Origin: Rhodopirellula europaea 6C
GTDB taxonomy: Bacteria > Planctomycetota > Planctomycetia > Pirellulales > Pirellulaceae
Assembly (NCBI RefSeq): GCF_000338295.1
Contig: NZ_ANMO01000251.1
Span: forward strand, 1-53,409
Direction of reading: 5' to 3'
DNA: 53,409 bases
Position numbers and translations under genes: made by a program. The notes beneath the pieces are model-generated. The model did not search any database. It was given only the letters and a program-made list of their open reading frames with translations, and had not been told where the DNA came from. Positions 33,246-42,096 of the stretch are shown here, in pieces; position 1 is the first letter of the stretch, and each line of letters begins with the position of its first letter.

Positions 33246-36050
33246 GCGTTCTTTGAGACCAAAGGTTGCGTCCGCCAACCCAGCGACGTGCTCGTTCCGG
33301 CTTGGGATCCATCGGTTTTGTTCACTCCCGCGGGGATGAACCAGTTCAAAGACCACTTCCTGGGAAAGGTCAAGCTGGACTTCACTCGCGCGACCACCTG
33401 TCAGAAATGCTTGCGAACTGGTGACATCGACAACGTCGGTCGAACCGCGTTCCACCACACGTTCTTTGAAATGTTGGGCAATTTCTCGTTCGGTGATTAC
33501 TTCAAAGAAGAAGCCATCCACTGGGCTTGGGAATTTTTGACCGACAAGAAGTGGCTGGGCATTCCCGGCGAGCGACTGACGGTCACCGTTTACAAAGACG
33601 ACGACGAAGCGTTCGGCATTTGGCACGACAAGATCGGATTGCCAACCCAACGCATCACTCGGATGGACGAAGACGAAAATTTCTGGCCCGCGTCGGCACC
33701 CAGCGAAGGCCCGGACGGAGTCTGCGGCCCCTGCAGCGAAATCTATTACCAACTGGAAGACGGCAGCGACGTCGAAATTTGGAACTTGGTGTTCACCCAG
33801 TTCAATCGCGTCGGCACGCCTCCGGACAACTTGCATCCACTGCCCAGCAAGAACATCGACACCGGCATGGGGCTGGAACGAACCGCCAGCGTTCTGCAGG
33901 GAGTGCCGACCAACTTCCACATCGACAGCCTGTTCCCGATCGTCGAAGCGGCGTCGGAAGTCTGCGGCGTGAAGTACGAATACGAGAGCGACAACGGCAG
34001 ACGCTTGCGTCGGATCACCGACCACGCACGAGCCAGCGTTTTCGCAGTTCATGAAAACGTGTATCCCGGTCCCAAAGACGCTCGCTCGGTCATCCGCCGC
34101 TTGATCCGTCGCGCGGTGCTGGACGGTTATCAAATGAATCTCCGCGAGCCCTTCTTGTACAAGTTGGTCGAAGCCGTTGCGGATGCATCCAAAGCCGCTT
34201 ATCCAGAACTCGGCCAAACGACTCAGCGTGTCAGCGAAGCGATCGAATCGGAAGAGAAAGCGTTCTTCTCAACGATTGATGGCGGGATGAAACGTATCCA
34301 TCGTTTGTTCGAAGAAATGAACGACGAAGCATCCGTGATGGTTCCCGGTGCCGAAGCCGCTGATTTGCTGACCACGTATGGCGTGCCGCCTGAGTTGGTT
34401 CAAACGTTGGCCGCCGAGCAGAACTTCACGTTCGATTGGTCCGGTTTTCGCGAAGCGATGGACAAACACGCTGACGAAAGCGATGGCGGGCAACGTGTGC
34501 TGTTCCAAACCGGACCGCTGGAAACGCTGAAAGAGGCTTTGCGAGAAACGCCATTTGTCGGTTACGAACAGACGGAAGCCAGCGCGGTCGTCAAAGGCAT
34601 CATCACCGGCGACGGCAAAGGCAAGGGCGATGATGGGCAACTGCTCAGTCATCTCGATCGTCCTGGTGACGCGATCTTGCGATTGGTGCTCGATCACTCG
34701 CCATTTTACGGTGAATCGGGCGGCCAAGTTGGCGACATCGGCGTGATCTCCAACGACAACTTTGAATTCGAAGTCATCGACACTCAGCGACACGCTTCGC
34801 TGATCGTCCACCACGGTCGCTTGACTCGTGGCAAGATCAACGAAGGCGAAACGTGCACGGCAAAAGTGGATGTCGAGAACCGTACGGCGCTCGCACGAGC
34901 CCACAGTGCGACTCACATTCTGCACCACGCTTTGCACACACATGTTGGACGGCACGCCGAGCAGCAGGGCAGCAAGGTCGAACCGGATCGCTTGCGATTT
35001 GACTTCACCAATCCCAAGGCCATCGACGACGAGACGCTGGTCAAGATCGAACAAGACGTTCTGAGCATGGTCGGCAAAGGCGATGAAATTCGCTGGGACA
35101 CCGTGTCGCTCGCCGATGCTCGCGAAGCCGGTGCGATGATGTTGTTTGGTGAAAAATATCCCGACCCATGTCGCATGGTTTCGATGGGAACGTTCAGTCG
35201 CGAATTGTGTGGCGGGACTCACCTGACCAACACGAAACAAGTCGGCTCGTTTGAGGTCGTCGTCGAAGAAAGTGTTTCCACGGGAACTCGCCGCATCGAA
35301 GCTTTGACGGGCGATCGAGCCAAGGAGCACCGCGAACAAACTCAAGCGTTGCTGAACGAGGTGGCTGGCAAACTGAATTGCGATCCTTCGGTGGCTGCTG
35401 CGGCCACGGTTGCGTTGATCGAAGAAGTTCGCCGGCTGAAGAAAGAACTGTCATCTGGCAAAGCCGCCGACTATCCCGCCGAGTTTGTCTTTGATGCCAA
35501 GGCAGCCAAGGCGGAAACGACTGACATCAGCGACTACAACGCGGTGCGTGCTGCGGTTCGTGGCTTGACTCGTCGTTTGAACGTCGCGATCACCGATGTC
35601 CTCGGCCGATTGGATTCGTTGTTGGCGGATCGATCGAAATTGGTTGAGCAACTGAAACAGGTGACTGCGGGTGGCAAAATCTCGGCGGACGATTTGATCG
35701 CCGACGGGACTCAGGTCGGCGACACCTTGCTGGTCGTCGCTGAAACTCCAGGTGCCAATCCGAACATCATGCGTGGTTGGATCGATCAGATTCGTAAGAA
35801 GAGCGACACGCCGACAGCGGTGTTGTTGGCTTCGGCGATGAATGACAAAGTCATGCTGGTCGGTGGATTGAGCCGAGATTTGGTCGATCGCGGATTGAAG
35901 GCGGGTGACTGGGTGGGTGCGGCAGCCAAAGTTGTTGGCGGCAGCGGCGGTGGACGGCCGGACATGGCCCAAGCCGGTGGCAAAGACGCCAGCAAGTTGC
36001 CCGAAGCTCTCCAGCAAGCTCGCGAAACGATGACCGAGAAGCTGGGCTAA
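33214..36050 (+). CDS. alaS: Alanyl-tRNA synthetase, with an apparent 1-base frameshift near the start
   Basis: The class-II synthetase AlaS charges tRNA-Ala. The ATG at 33214 begins with the classic MKTDELRE, but then the frame is lost. From the TTG at 33243 the frame is open to 36050 (935 residues: AFFETKGCVRQPSDVLVPAWDPSVLFTPAGM). A one-base loss in the A-run at 33236-33239 (AAAA, where AAAAA is expected) explains this. The catalytic domain, RLIRRAV, and the editing-domain zinc site ATHILHHALH and CGGTHLTN are intact. The C-terminal DHHA1-type Gly-rich domain (GGSGGGRPDMAQAGG) is complete. The length is somewhat above E. coli AlaS (876). The gene is essential, so the break is either a sequence error, or translation starts at 33243. 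Confidence 0.95.
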
Positions 36051-36115
36051 ACGCACCCCTCTTGCTGCCTTTCATTTCCTGCCACGGCCACCGAAGATGG
36101 GATGCTTTACTCCTC

Positions 36116-37153
36116 ATGAATGAATCCAACGAGTTGACTCCCAATACGTTCTATATCGAGGTGACCGGTGCGGGACTTCCCGAAGTGGACGGGCTCTTTG
36201 TGCCCTCCACGGCGCCGCCAGCCGAGTCGGAATCGGGCACTGTTTCCAGCTTGGGATATTGGAATGGCAAGATGGCGTGGGACCGTGCCGATGGAAAATG
36301 TGCCCGAAGCCCTGCGTTGTCTTATTCCAACACGTATCGGTCGTGGAGGATTTGTCGGTTGGATGGGCATCTCGCTTACGACATCACTTGCGAAGATGAG
36401 TTGCCGCCGACGGACCGGCCTTGGCATGTCTATAAGAAAGGCGTGGCTCCCGCACCCAAGGTTGTGATCCATCACTGCGATCCACGATTGCCATGCCCCA
36501 AACCCAACGTGGTGTTTGTGCTCGGCGGTCCCGGTGCTGGCAAAGGGACGATGTGCGAGTTGGCCGAGTCTCAACTGGGCTGGGTCCATCTGTCGACCGG
36601 CGACTTATTGCGTGCCGAACGCGAAGCCAATGGACCGCATGCGGCGACCATTGAGGAGATCATCGCGGCGGGGAATTTGGTCCCCAGCACGATCGTGGTG
36701 AAGTTGCTTCGGGACGCGATGGAAAAGATCACACGGCTGACCGGCAATCGCAATTTCTTGCTCGATGGGTTCCCGAGATCCGAGTCCAACCTGGAAGCGT
36801 GGTACGAGGTGTTTGGCCGCGATTCAGAGTTGCCCAAGATGTTGTTCTTTGAATGCCCGTATGACGTTCTTGAGAAACGCGTTTTGGCTCGGGCCAAGTA
36901 CACCGGACGGCAGGATGACAACCTTGAAAGTTTGAAGTCGAGGTTCGACACCTTCAAATCAGAAACGTTGCCGACGGTCGAGTTTTTTAAACGTCAGAAC
37001 CGATGTGTTGAGTTGGACACCAGCCGGAGTCGTCAGGCTGTTTACGAGCAAGTCTGCCAGCAACTGTCCGAGCACACCGATTGCACGTTGGCAAACCAAC
37101 CGCTGTCCGAACGAGCCGAGATGCTGCTCGGGTTGAGACCCTTCCCGAACTAG
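36116..37153 (+). CDS. UMP/CMP-kinase-like nucleotide kinase with an extra N-terminal domain
   Basis: A 345-residue protein. The ATG at 36116 (MNESNELTPNTF) is preferred over the frame's 5' end at 36062. Residues about 12-117 form a separate domain: FYIEVTGAGLPEVDGLFVPS, a SYSNTYRSWRICRL core and a PPTDRPWHVYKKGVAPAPKV end. Residues from about 130 are a UMP/CMP- or adenylate-kinase-like domain: P-loop GGPGAGKGT (137-145), LSTGDLLRAE, NFLLDGFPRSESN, and a short lid ARAKYTGRQDDN. The short lid and DDN pattern resemble eukaryotic UMP-CMP kinases more than bacterial Cmk. The N-terminal domain resembles one I associate with microbial eukaryotes (VxGAGxPEVxG then WRI). Substrate preference is unproven. 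Confidence 0.83.
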   Translation: MNESNELTPNTFYIEVTGAGLPEVDGLFVPSTAPPAESESGTVSSLGYWNGKMAWDRADGKCARSPALSYSNTYRSWRICRLDGHLAYDITCEDELPPTDRPWHVYKKGVAPAPKVVIHHCDPRLPCPKPNVVFVLGGPGAGKGTMCELAESQLGWVHLSTGDLLRAEREANGPHAATIEEIIAAGNLVPSTIVVKLLRDAMEKITRLTGNRNFLLDGFPRSESNLEAWYEVFGRDSELPKMLFFECPYDVLEKRVLARAKYTGRQDDNLESLKSRFDTFKSETLPTVEFFKRQNRCVELDTSRSRQAVYEQVCQQLSEHTDCTLANQPLSERAEMLLGLRPFPN

Positions 37154-37171
37154 ATCGTTCCCAAAAACTTT

Positions 37172-37347
37172 GCCACGGCGGTCCCCCGCCGTGAGTAAAA
37201 GTCTGGCAACAGCTCGGCGTTTGAGAGGGTCGCGGCAGACCGTGAACCTTCCAGTTGACTCACCGGGCGGCTCGCGCCGCTCCGCTAATTGTCGTCACGC
37301 AACTCGTTTGCTGCAACGTTCTCAATGGGGGACCACCGAGCTGCAGT
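37172..37347. repeat. Composite intergenic hairpin region, copy A
   Basis: Just after the kinase stop there is a perfect hairpin CACGGCGG-TCCC-CCGCCGTG (37174-37193). Near 37321-37340 is CTCAATGG-GGGA-CCACCGAG (two mismatched pairs), followed by CTGCAG. Between them lies a right-half copy of the cloverleaf repeat (37262-37288). The same two hairpins occur in the same order, more compactly, at 40193-40249. These lie between the convergent kinase and M42 peptidase genes. Confidence 0.65.
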
Positions 37348-37351
37348 TTGT

Positions 37352-38425
37352 TCAACCGGGAATGAAATCGCATTCTGGTGTCAGCGACTGAGCGAACAGC
37401 GTCAGCAGTTTCGCGATCGCTTCGATGTCACCGAGGCTAATCGTTTCCACCGCCGAGTGCATGTAGCGGTTGGGAATCGCGACCAGTCCCGTCGCGACGC
37501 CTGAGCCGGAAACTTGCAGCACGTTGGAATCATTCGGTGCGGCTCGTCCGAGCGCGGCGGGCTGATACGCGATGTCGTTGTCATCCGCCAACTGCATCAA
37601 TCGCTTGGCAACTTTGGCATTGATGTTAGGGCCACGGAAAATCACTGGACCGCCACCGATCTTGATGTCGCCTTGTTGCTGCTTGTCGATCGTCGGGCAA
37701 TCCGATGCGTGCGTGACGTCGACTGCGATGGCCACATCGGGCTGAATGCGTCCCGCAGCGGTCTTGGCTCCGCGCAGTCCGATCTCTTCCTGCACGGTCG
37801 CGACGCTGTGCAGTTCGCACTGCAACGCTTGATCGGCGGTGGCACAACGGCGAGCCGTTTCGATCACCGTCCACATCCCGGTTTTGTTGTCCATACCAGG
37901 GCCGCTGACCAAGTCGCCCAGCAATTCTCGGTAGGCGAGGTTCAGCGTCACGCAGTCGCCGATGCGGACTTTTGATTTGGCTTCGTCACCATCTTTGGCA
38001 CCGATGTCCAGCCACATTTGTTCGAGCTTGACGACCTCGCCGCGTTCCTGCTGAGACAGAAGGTGAATCGGTTTGCGACTGATGACCGCGGAGACCGGAC
38101 CGTCGTCGGTCCACACTGTCATGGATTGACCGATCAGTTGTTGTGGGTCCCAGCCGCCAATCGTTTGGGCGTACAAGAAACCTTGCTCGTCGATGTGTGA
38201 AATCAGCATGCCGATTTGGTCGCAGTGACCGGCCAGCATCAGTTTCGGGGCCCCGGCTTTGCCGACTCGCGCGGTAAGGTTGCCGTGCACATCGATCGAG
38301 ACTTCATCGCTGTGCGGTTTCAGGTATTCGCCGATCAGTTTTTGGATCGGTTCTTCGTAACCGGAGGGGCTGGGCGTCAGAATCGATTGCTTGAAAAATT
38401 CGAGCGGTTGCATTTCAGTTGTCAT
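37352..38425 (-). CDS. M42 family metallopeptidase (FrvX/glutamyl aminopeptidase-like)
   Basis: About 357 residues from the ATG at 38425 (MTTEMQPLEFFKQ). The ATG at 38413 is an alternative that avoids overlap with the upstream GNAT stop. The frame extends to 38494 upstream. It has the M42 signatures: first ligand His in LAGHCDQIGMLIS, a central PGMDNKTGMW (metal-bridging Asp), TVQEEIGLRGAKTAA (catalytic Glu pair) and AVDVTHASDCP (metal Asp), plus the final active-site His segment NRYMHSAVETISLGD. Probably a dinuclear aminopeptidase or deblocking aminopeptidase in the cytoplasm. It follows the GNAT gene on the same strand with overlap, so the two are probably coexpressed. Confidence 0.92.
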   Translation of the reverse strand: MTTEMQPLEFFKQSILTPSPSGYEEPIQKLIGEYLKPHSDEVSIDVHGNLTARVGKAGAPKLMLAGHCDQIGMLISHIDEQGFLYAQTIGGWDPQQLIGQSMTVWTDDGPVSAVISRKPIHLLSQQERGEVVKLEQMWLDIGAKDGDEAKSKVRIGDCVTLNLAYRELLGDLVSGPGMDNKTGMWTVIETARRCATADQALQCELHSVATVQEEIGLRGAKTAAGRIQPDVAIAVDVTHASDCPTIDKQQQGDIKIGGGPVIFRGPNINAKVAKRLMQLADDNDIAYQPAALGRAAPNDSNVLQVSGSGVATGLVAIPNRYMHSAVETISLGDIEAIAKLLTLFAQSLTPECDFIPG

Positions 38426-38843
38426 CGAAGTTGCGAGGACGGAGTTGGCAGAACAAGGCTTTCTTCTGGTCAGGCAACGAGTAATCGAAGCCACATGATT
38501 TGAGGAAGTCTTCGGAGGAGCTGATCGCGAGGATCTCCATCACACCCAGCGTGCGTGCTCGTTCGATGCAGTGACCGACCAATTTGCGACCCAGCCCCAA
38601 ACGTTGGGCTTCGGGGTGCACGGCCAAGCATTGCAGTTCGGCAAGCTTGGGGCTATAGACCTCGATCGCCGCAAAGCCAATGCAGCGAGGCCCGACCATT
38701 GCCACGAACCCGTGGCGGGTCAATTCGATGATCTCAGCTTCGGTCCGCGATAGCAGCAGATGCTGCGAAACAAACGGACGCATCAATGCGTGAATGGCTT
38801 CGGCGTCCAGCGGGGTGGATTGCCGCACGGTGACTTCGTCCAT
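38415..38843 (-). CDS. GNAT N-acetyltransferase, short ArgA-like
   Basis: I chose the ATG at 38843 (MDEVTVRQSTPLDAEAIHALM, 142 residues). The frame extends to a TTG at 38921, which would add a Pro-rich stretch. GNAT features are the LLSRTEAEIIELTRHGFVAM pattern, AELQCLAVHPEAQRLGLGRKLV (acetyl-CoA-binding Q/RxxGxG/A loop) and a C-terminal FLKSCGFDY. The LSRTEAEI and AELQCLAV segments resemble the short N-acetylglutamate synthases, so a role in arginine synthesis is possible, but GNAT substrates are hard to assign. It overlaps the M42 gene start. Confidence 0.82.
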   Translation of the reverse strand: MDEVTVRQSTPLDAEAIHALMRPFVSQHLLLSRTEAEIIELTRHGFVAMVGPRCIGFAAIEVYSPKLAELQCLAVHPEAQRLGLGRKLVGHCIERARTLGVMEILAISSSEDFLKSCGFDYSLPDQKKALFCQLRPRNFDDN

Positions 38844-39116
38844 TGACAGCGATTGGCCGGGTGGCGAGACCGGTGGCGCGTTGACAATCGGGGCAGGATC
38901 GGGAGAGGGAATGTCAGCCAAAGCGAGTGTCTTTCATAAACGAAGTTCCACCGGTTCAGATGCGATCAGCAGTCATCGAAAACAGAAGTTTAGCAAATGG
39001 TGGCAAACCTTCGCGGGGGCATGCCTGGATCGCGAGAATCTCGCTTGTGTGGGAGACACGAGCTACCCGCCTCGGGTGCAAGGCGGCTCAACCACGCCGT
39101 AGGTGTCCGCTGGCGA

Positions 39117-40013
39117 TCAGGAAGACGGCAAGTCGCTGATTCTTAGCAACAGCATCACATGCTGGTCGTCTTGCATGTGATCGGCATCGCGAAGCATTTG
39201 CCTGGCCAAACCAAACGTGGGGTCGTTTTCATCCGGTTGGTGCATCGGAGCGATCAGCAATGTCAGATGCGGGTTGGCGGCCCACGAAAGATTCATTTCC
39301 GGCAGTTCCCAAATGGAACGTCCGGTTGCCAAACGCGTCGCCGCCTCGCTGCTGATGAAGCGTTGCTGGACCGAACCATGTTGGATTTCAGGTCGGATCT
39401 CCAATGTGACTTGTCCAGGTCCGGGACCCAGCGTTGGTGTCAGCGACAGCGACATCTGGGGCGAATCCAACGATCGGCCCGTGAGCTTGCCGTTCTCCTG
39501 AGCCAGTACCACATGGGAACCATCCAGGATCGCGGAGATTGGAAGCTCGTGCCGCTGCGATGGACGCAGCGGAATGGTTTCGATACCCGATGGACTGCGG
39601 CCCATCACCCCGGCGGTTGAAAGCAAGCGATTGATTGGATCATCCCCCGCGGCAACATTTTCTTCGACTGTTTCGGGCAAGGCGTCCGGCGTAGCAATCA
39701 AGCCGATGCGAAATCCATTGGCCAGCCAAGCTTCGCGGACCTTGGGCGGAAAAGCGGTTTCATCGACGTGTTGCCACAGCGATTCGTCTAGGTCTTGTGT
39801 GCTGACGTGGCGAAAGTCCGCCTGCAACGAAATCGTTTTTCGGCTCTTGTGGGTGAGCTTCGAAACTTGTGTGTGCTTCGACTTCGAGTTTAGCTCACCG
39901 GAAGCCCCATCCGTCCAGACACCGTTTTGAAACAGCGAGCATCCTGATCCAAGCGTCACAATCGCCAGCGCGCAAGTTGCCCACCAACACCGCATCGGTG
40001 CCGAGAGAGTCAT
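39117..40013 (-). CDS. Predicted lipoprotein of unknown function
   Basis: The ATG at 40013 (MTLSAPMRCWWATCALAI) opens a protein of 298 residues with a lipobox VTLGSGCSLF. The frame continues upstream to a TTG at 40112. The mature part has an acidic N-terminal half and a C-terminal half rich in beta-strand-like segments (QMSLSLTPTLGPGPGQVTLEIRPEIQ, LSWAANPHLTLLIAPMHQP, HVMLLLRISDLPSS). The GPGQVTLEIRPEIQHG pattern slightly resembles secretin C-terminal segments, but there is no ring-forming domain, so I do not call it a secretin. Function unknown. The gap before it holds short repeats. Confidence 0.65.
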   Translation of the reverse strand: MTLSAPMRCWWATCALAIVTLGSGCSLFQNGVWTDGASGELNSKSKHTQVSKLTHKSRKTISLQADFRHVSTQDLDESLWQHVDETAFPPKVREAWLANGFRIGLIATPDALPETVEENVAAGDDPINRLLSTAGVMGRSPSGIETIPLRPSQRHELPISAILDGSHVVLAQENGKLTGRSLDSPQMSLSLTPTLGPGPGQVTLEIRPEIQHGSVQQRFISSEAATRLATGRSIWELPEMNLSWAANPHLTLLIAPMHQPDENDPTFGLARQMLRDADHMQDDQHVMLLLRISDLPSS

Positions 40014-40192
40014 TCGTTCGTGGGAACGAAAATACACGCGGGAACGCCGTCCAACCAAATCGGAAAGAACCTTGGGATCATCTATCGAGCCGACACTACG
40101 AATCCGCGACAAACGATGTCAAGTCAACTCCGCCAAGGATTCACGACGCTTCAGTTTCACAGAATGCGACAGCGATCAAAAAACCTGTAGCA

Positions 40193-40250
40193 CGTCGGTC
40201 CCCGCCGTGAGTTCATGCTCGTCTCGGTGGAGGACCACCGAGCTGCAGCT
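40193..40250. repeat. Composite intergenic hairpin region, copy B
   Basis: Hairpin one is CACGTCGG-TCC-CCGCCGTG with one mismatched pair. Hairpin two is CTCGGTGG-AGGA-CCACCGAG (40224-40243, perfect 8-bp stem), followed by CTGCAG. Order, loop and flanks match copy A at 37172-37347. It lies just after the stop of the DJ-1 gene on the minus strand. Confidence 0.65.
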
Positions 40251-40256
40251 TTGGGA

Positions 40257-40838
40257 TCATGCGAGCAGCGCGATGAAGTGGCGGCAGAAATCGGGCAGGT
40301 CGTCGGGGCGGCGACTGCTGACGTGGTGCCCGTCGACCACGACCGAAGCGTCTTCGAAGATCGCTCCAGCGTTGACGAGGTCATCCTTGATGCCGGGAGA
40401 TCCGGTCACGCGAATGCCGCGGTAGACGCCGGCCGAGATAGGGATCCAGCCACCGTGGCAAATCGCGGCGATCGGCTTTTTCGCGGCGTCAAAGTCTCGA
40501 ACGAGCTGCAAGACCTTCGGGTCTCGCCTCAGTTTGTCAGGCATGAACCCGCCGGGAACCAGCAGCCCGTCAAAGGAATGAGCCTCACACGCGTCGATGG
40601 CGAGGTCGCTCACACAGGGATAGCCCAGTTTGCCGTTGTATTTTTCTCCCGCTTTCGGGCCCGCGACAAAAAATTCTGCTCCGGCCTCGATCAGACGGAG
40701 TTTGGGGTACCAAAGCTCCAAGTCCTCGTAAATTTCGCCCACAAACGACAGAACTCGTTTGCCCACGAGTGTCTGAGGCGATACCGAATCGATGGAAACG
40801 GCGGTCGCGGGATTGGAAGAGGAAGTTGGATCGGTCAT
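40257..40838 (-). CDS. DJ-1/PfpI family protein
   Basis: The ATG at 40838 (MTDPTSSSNP) opens a 193-residue protein; the frame continues to a GTG at 40847. It has a DJ-1/PfpI flavodoxin-like core: RVLSFVGEIYEDLELWYP (conserved Glu), FDGLLVPGGFMPDKLR (PGG loop) and the nucleophile elbow AAICHGGW with C127/H128. C-terminal HHVSSRRPDDLPDF fits PfpI-type members. Possible glyoxalase, protease-like or chaperone function; the family is too diverse to assign. No partner genes. Confidence 0.92.
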   Translation of the reverse strand: MTDPTSSSNPATAVSIDSVSPQTLVGKRVLSFVGEIYEDLELWYPKLRLIEAGAEFFVAGPKAGEKYNGKLGYPCVSDLAIDACEAHSFDGLLVPGGFMPDKLRRDPKVLQLVRDFDAAKKPIAAICHGGWIPISAGVYRGIRVTGSPGIKDDLVNAGAIFEDASVVVDGHHVSSRRPDDLPDFCRHFIALLA

Positions 40839-40950
40839 GAATGGCACCGTGCGAGATTGGAATGGTCAGTTAGAATGGCTTAGCGCCGAGAAGTCGGCAT
40901 CGACTCGTTCGGCACAATGGTACCCTCCCTCCCCTGGTGGATAGAAACTC

Positions 40951-42096
40951 GTGGAAGCACTGACGCGACCCAAAGACGATTTGTTCGACAATTCGACGAT
41001 GACGTTCGGGGAGCATCTCGAAGAACTCCGTGGCTCTCTGGTCAAAGCAATCATTTGGTTGTTGATCGGATTGGCAGTCGGTTTGATGTTTGCCAACCGA
41101 GTCGTGCGATTCATCCAGGAACCGCTCAAACAAGCGATCATCGAGTACAACGCCGATCGCGATCTGAAAGAGATGGGGCTGCCTGACCGCAAGGAAGATC
41201 CGCAGGTCAGCCGTTTTTACGAATTCTTGACCGCCAATTCGCTGGTTGCTGACGTGGTGTACACGCTGCCATCGGCCAGCATTCCGTTGCTGACAGAAGA
41301 TCCGGTGGTGGAGTCCAATGCGGCAACTGAATCCACTTCGGAAACCGAGAAGGATGAGGAAGCCGGTCCCGATGACAAATCGGAAGATGGTGAAGCGGAG
41401 GCACTGGTCGTTCCGGCGAGAATCACGACAGCGGAATTGATGAAATCCATGGGGGCGATCCCCAACCCAGATGAATTGGTGCCGGCCATTCATCTTCGTC
41501 GCAGCGAACGCGGTTTGAGCTCGCTGAAGATCGAAGAGCCCTTCATGATTTGGGTGAAGGCCGGTTTGATCGTCGGTGCGGTGCTTGCCTCCCCGATGAT
41601 CTTCTATCACCTGTGGTCATTTGTTGCCGCGGGATTGCACAGCCATGAACGCCGCTATGTGTACGTGTACCTGCCGTTCAGCGTGGTGCTGTTTGTTTCA
41701 GGTGTCGTGCTCGCGTTCGGGTTGGTGCTGCACTACGTGCTGACGTTCTTGTTGCAATTCAATGGATCGATGGACGTCGCGGTGGAGCCTCGGCTGACGT
41801 ACTACGTCAACTTTGTGTTGATGTTGCCATTGGGATTCGGCGTCGCGTTCCAGTTGCCATTGGTGATGCTGTTCCTGCAACGCATCGATTTGATTCAAAC
41901 GCAGGACTACATCAACAGTTGGCGAGTTGCGGTGCTGGTGATCTTTGTCATTTCGATGATCGTCACGCCGGCCGACGTGACCAGCATGGTGGCGCTCGCG
42001 GTGCCGCTGTTGTTCCTGTATTTCCTTGGCATCGTCATGTGCGCGTACATGCCACGGGGCAGGGGACTGGGCAGCGAAGCTTACGACCCGGCCTGA
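40951..42096 (+). CDS. tatC: TatC twin-arginine translocase subunit with a long acidic insertion
   Basis: Starts at a GTG (40951), as no earlier ATG fits. 381 residues, against about 250-260 usually. It forms the Tat receptor for folded, twin-arginine proteins. The N-terminal MTFGEHLEELRGSLVKAI is the TatC N-terminal signature. Six membrane segments follow: about 28-50, 200-225, 235-265, 280-310, 320-345 and 345-370. The first periplasmic loop (about residues 60-198) is far longer than in E. coli. It contains an acidic, Ser/Glu-rich tract (about 116-152) that is probably disordered. EEPFMIWVKAG is the usual segment at the end of this loop. It converges on and overlaps the acyl-CoA synthetase gene by 16 bases. 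No tatA/tatB here. Confidence 0.92.
   Translation: MEALTRPKDDLFDNSTMTFGEHLEELRGSLVKAIIWLLIGLAVGLMFANRVVRFIQEPLKQAIIEYNADRDLKEMGLPDRKEDPQVSRFYEFLTANSLVADVVYTLPSASIPLLTEDPVVESNAATESTSETEKDEEAGPDDKSEDGEAEALVVPARITTAELMKSMGAIPNPDELVPAIHLRRSERGLSSLKIEEPFMIWVKAGLIVGAVLASPMIFYHLWSFVAAGLHSHERRYVYVYLPFSVVLFVSGVVLAFGLVLHYVLTFLLQFNGSMDVAVEPRLTYYVNFVLMLPLGFGVAFQLPLVMLFLQRIDLIQTQDYINSWRVAVLVIFVISMIVTPADVTSMVALAVPLLFLYFLGIVMCAYMPRGRGLGSEAYDPA

Noticed and set aside
33039-34217. A 392-codon minus-strand frame opposite alaS
   Set aside because: Antisense shadow of the AlaS catalytic domain.
39117-40013. Secretin or pilus component
   Set aside because: Only a short stretch resembles a secretin strand pattern; there is no ring domain or pilus gene nearby.
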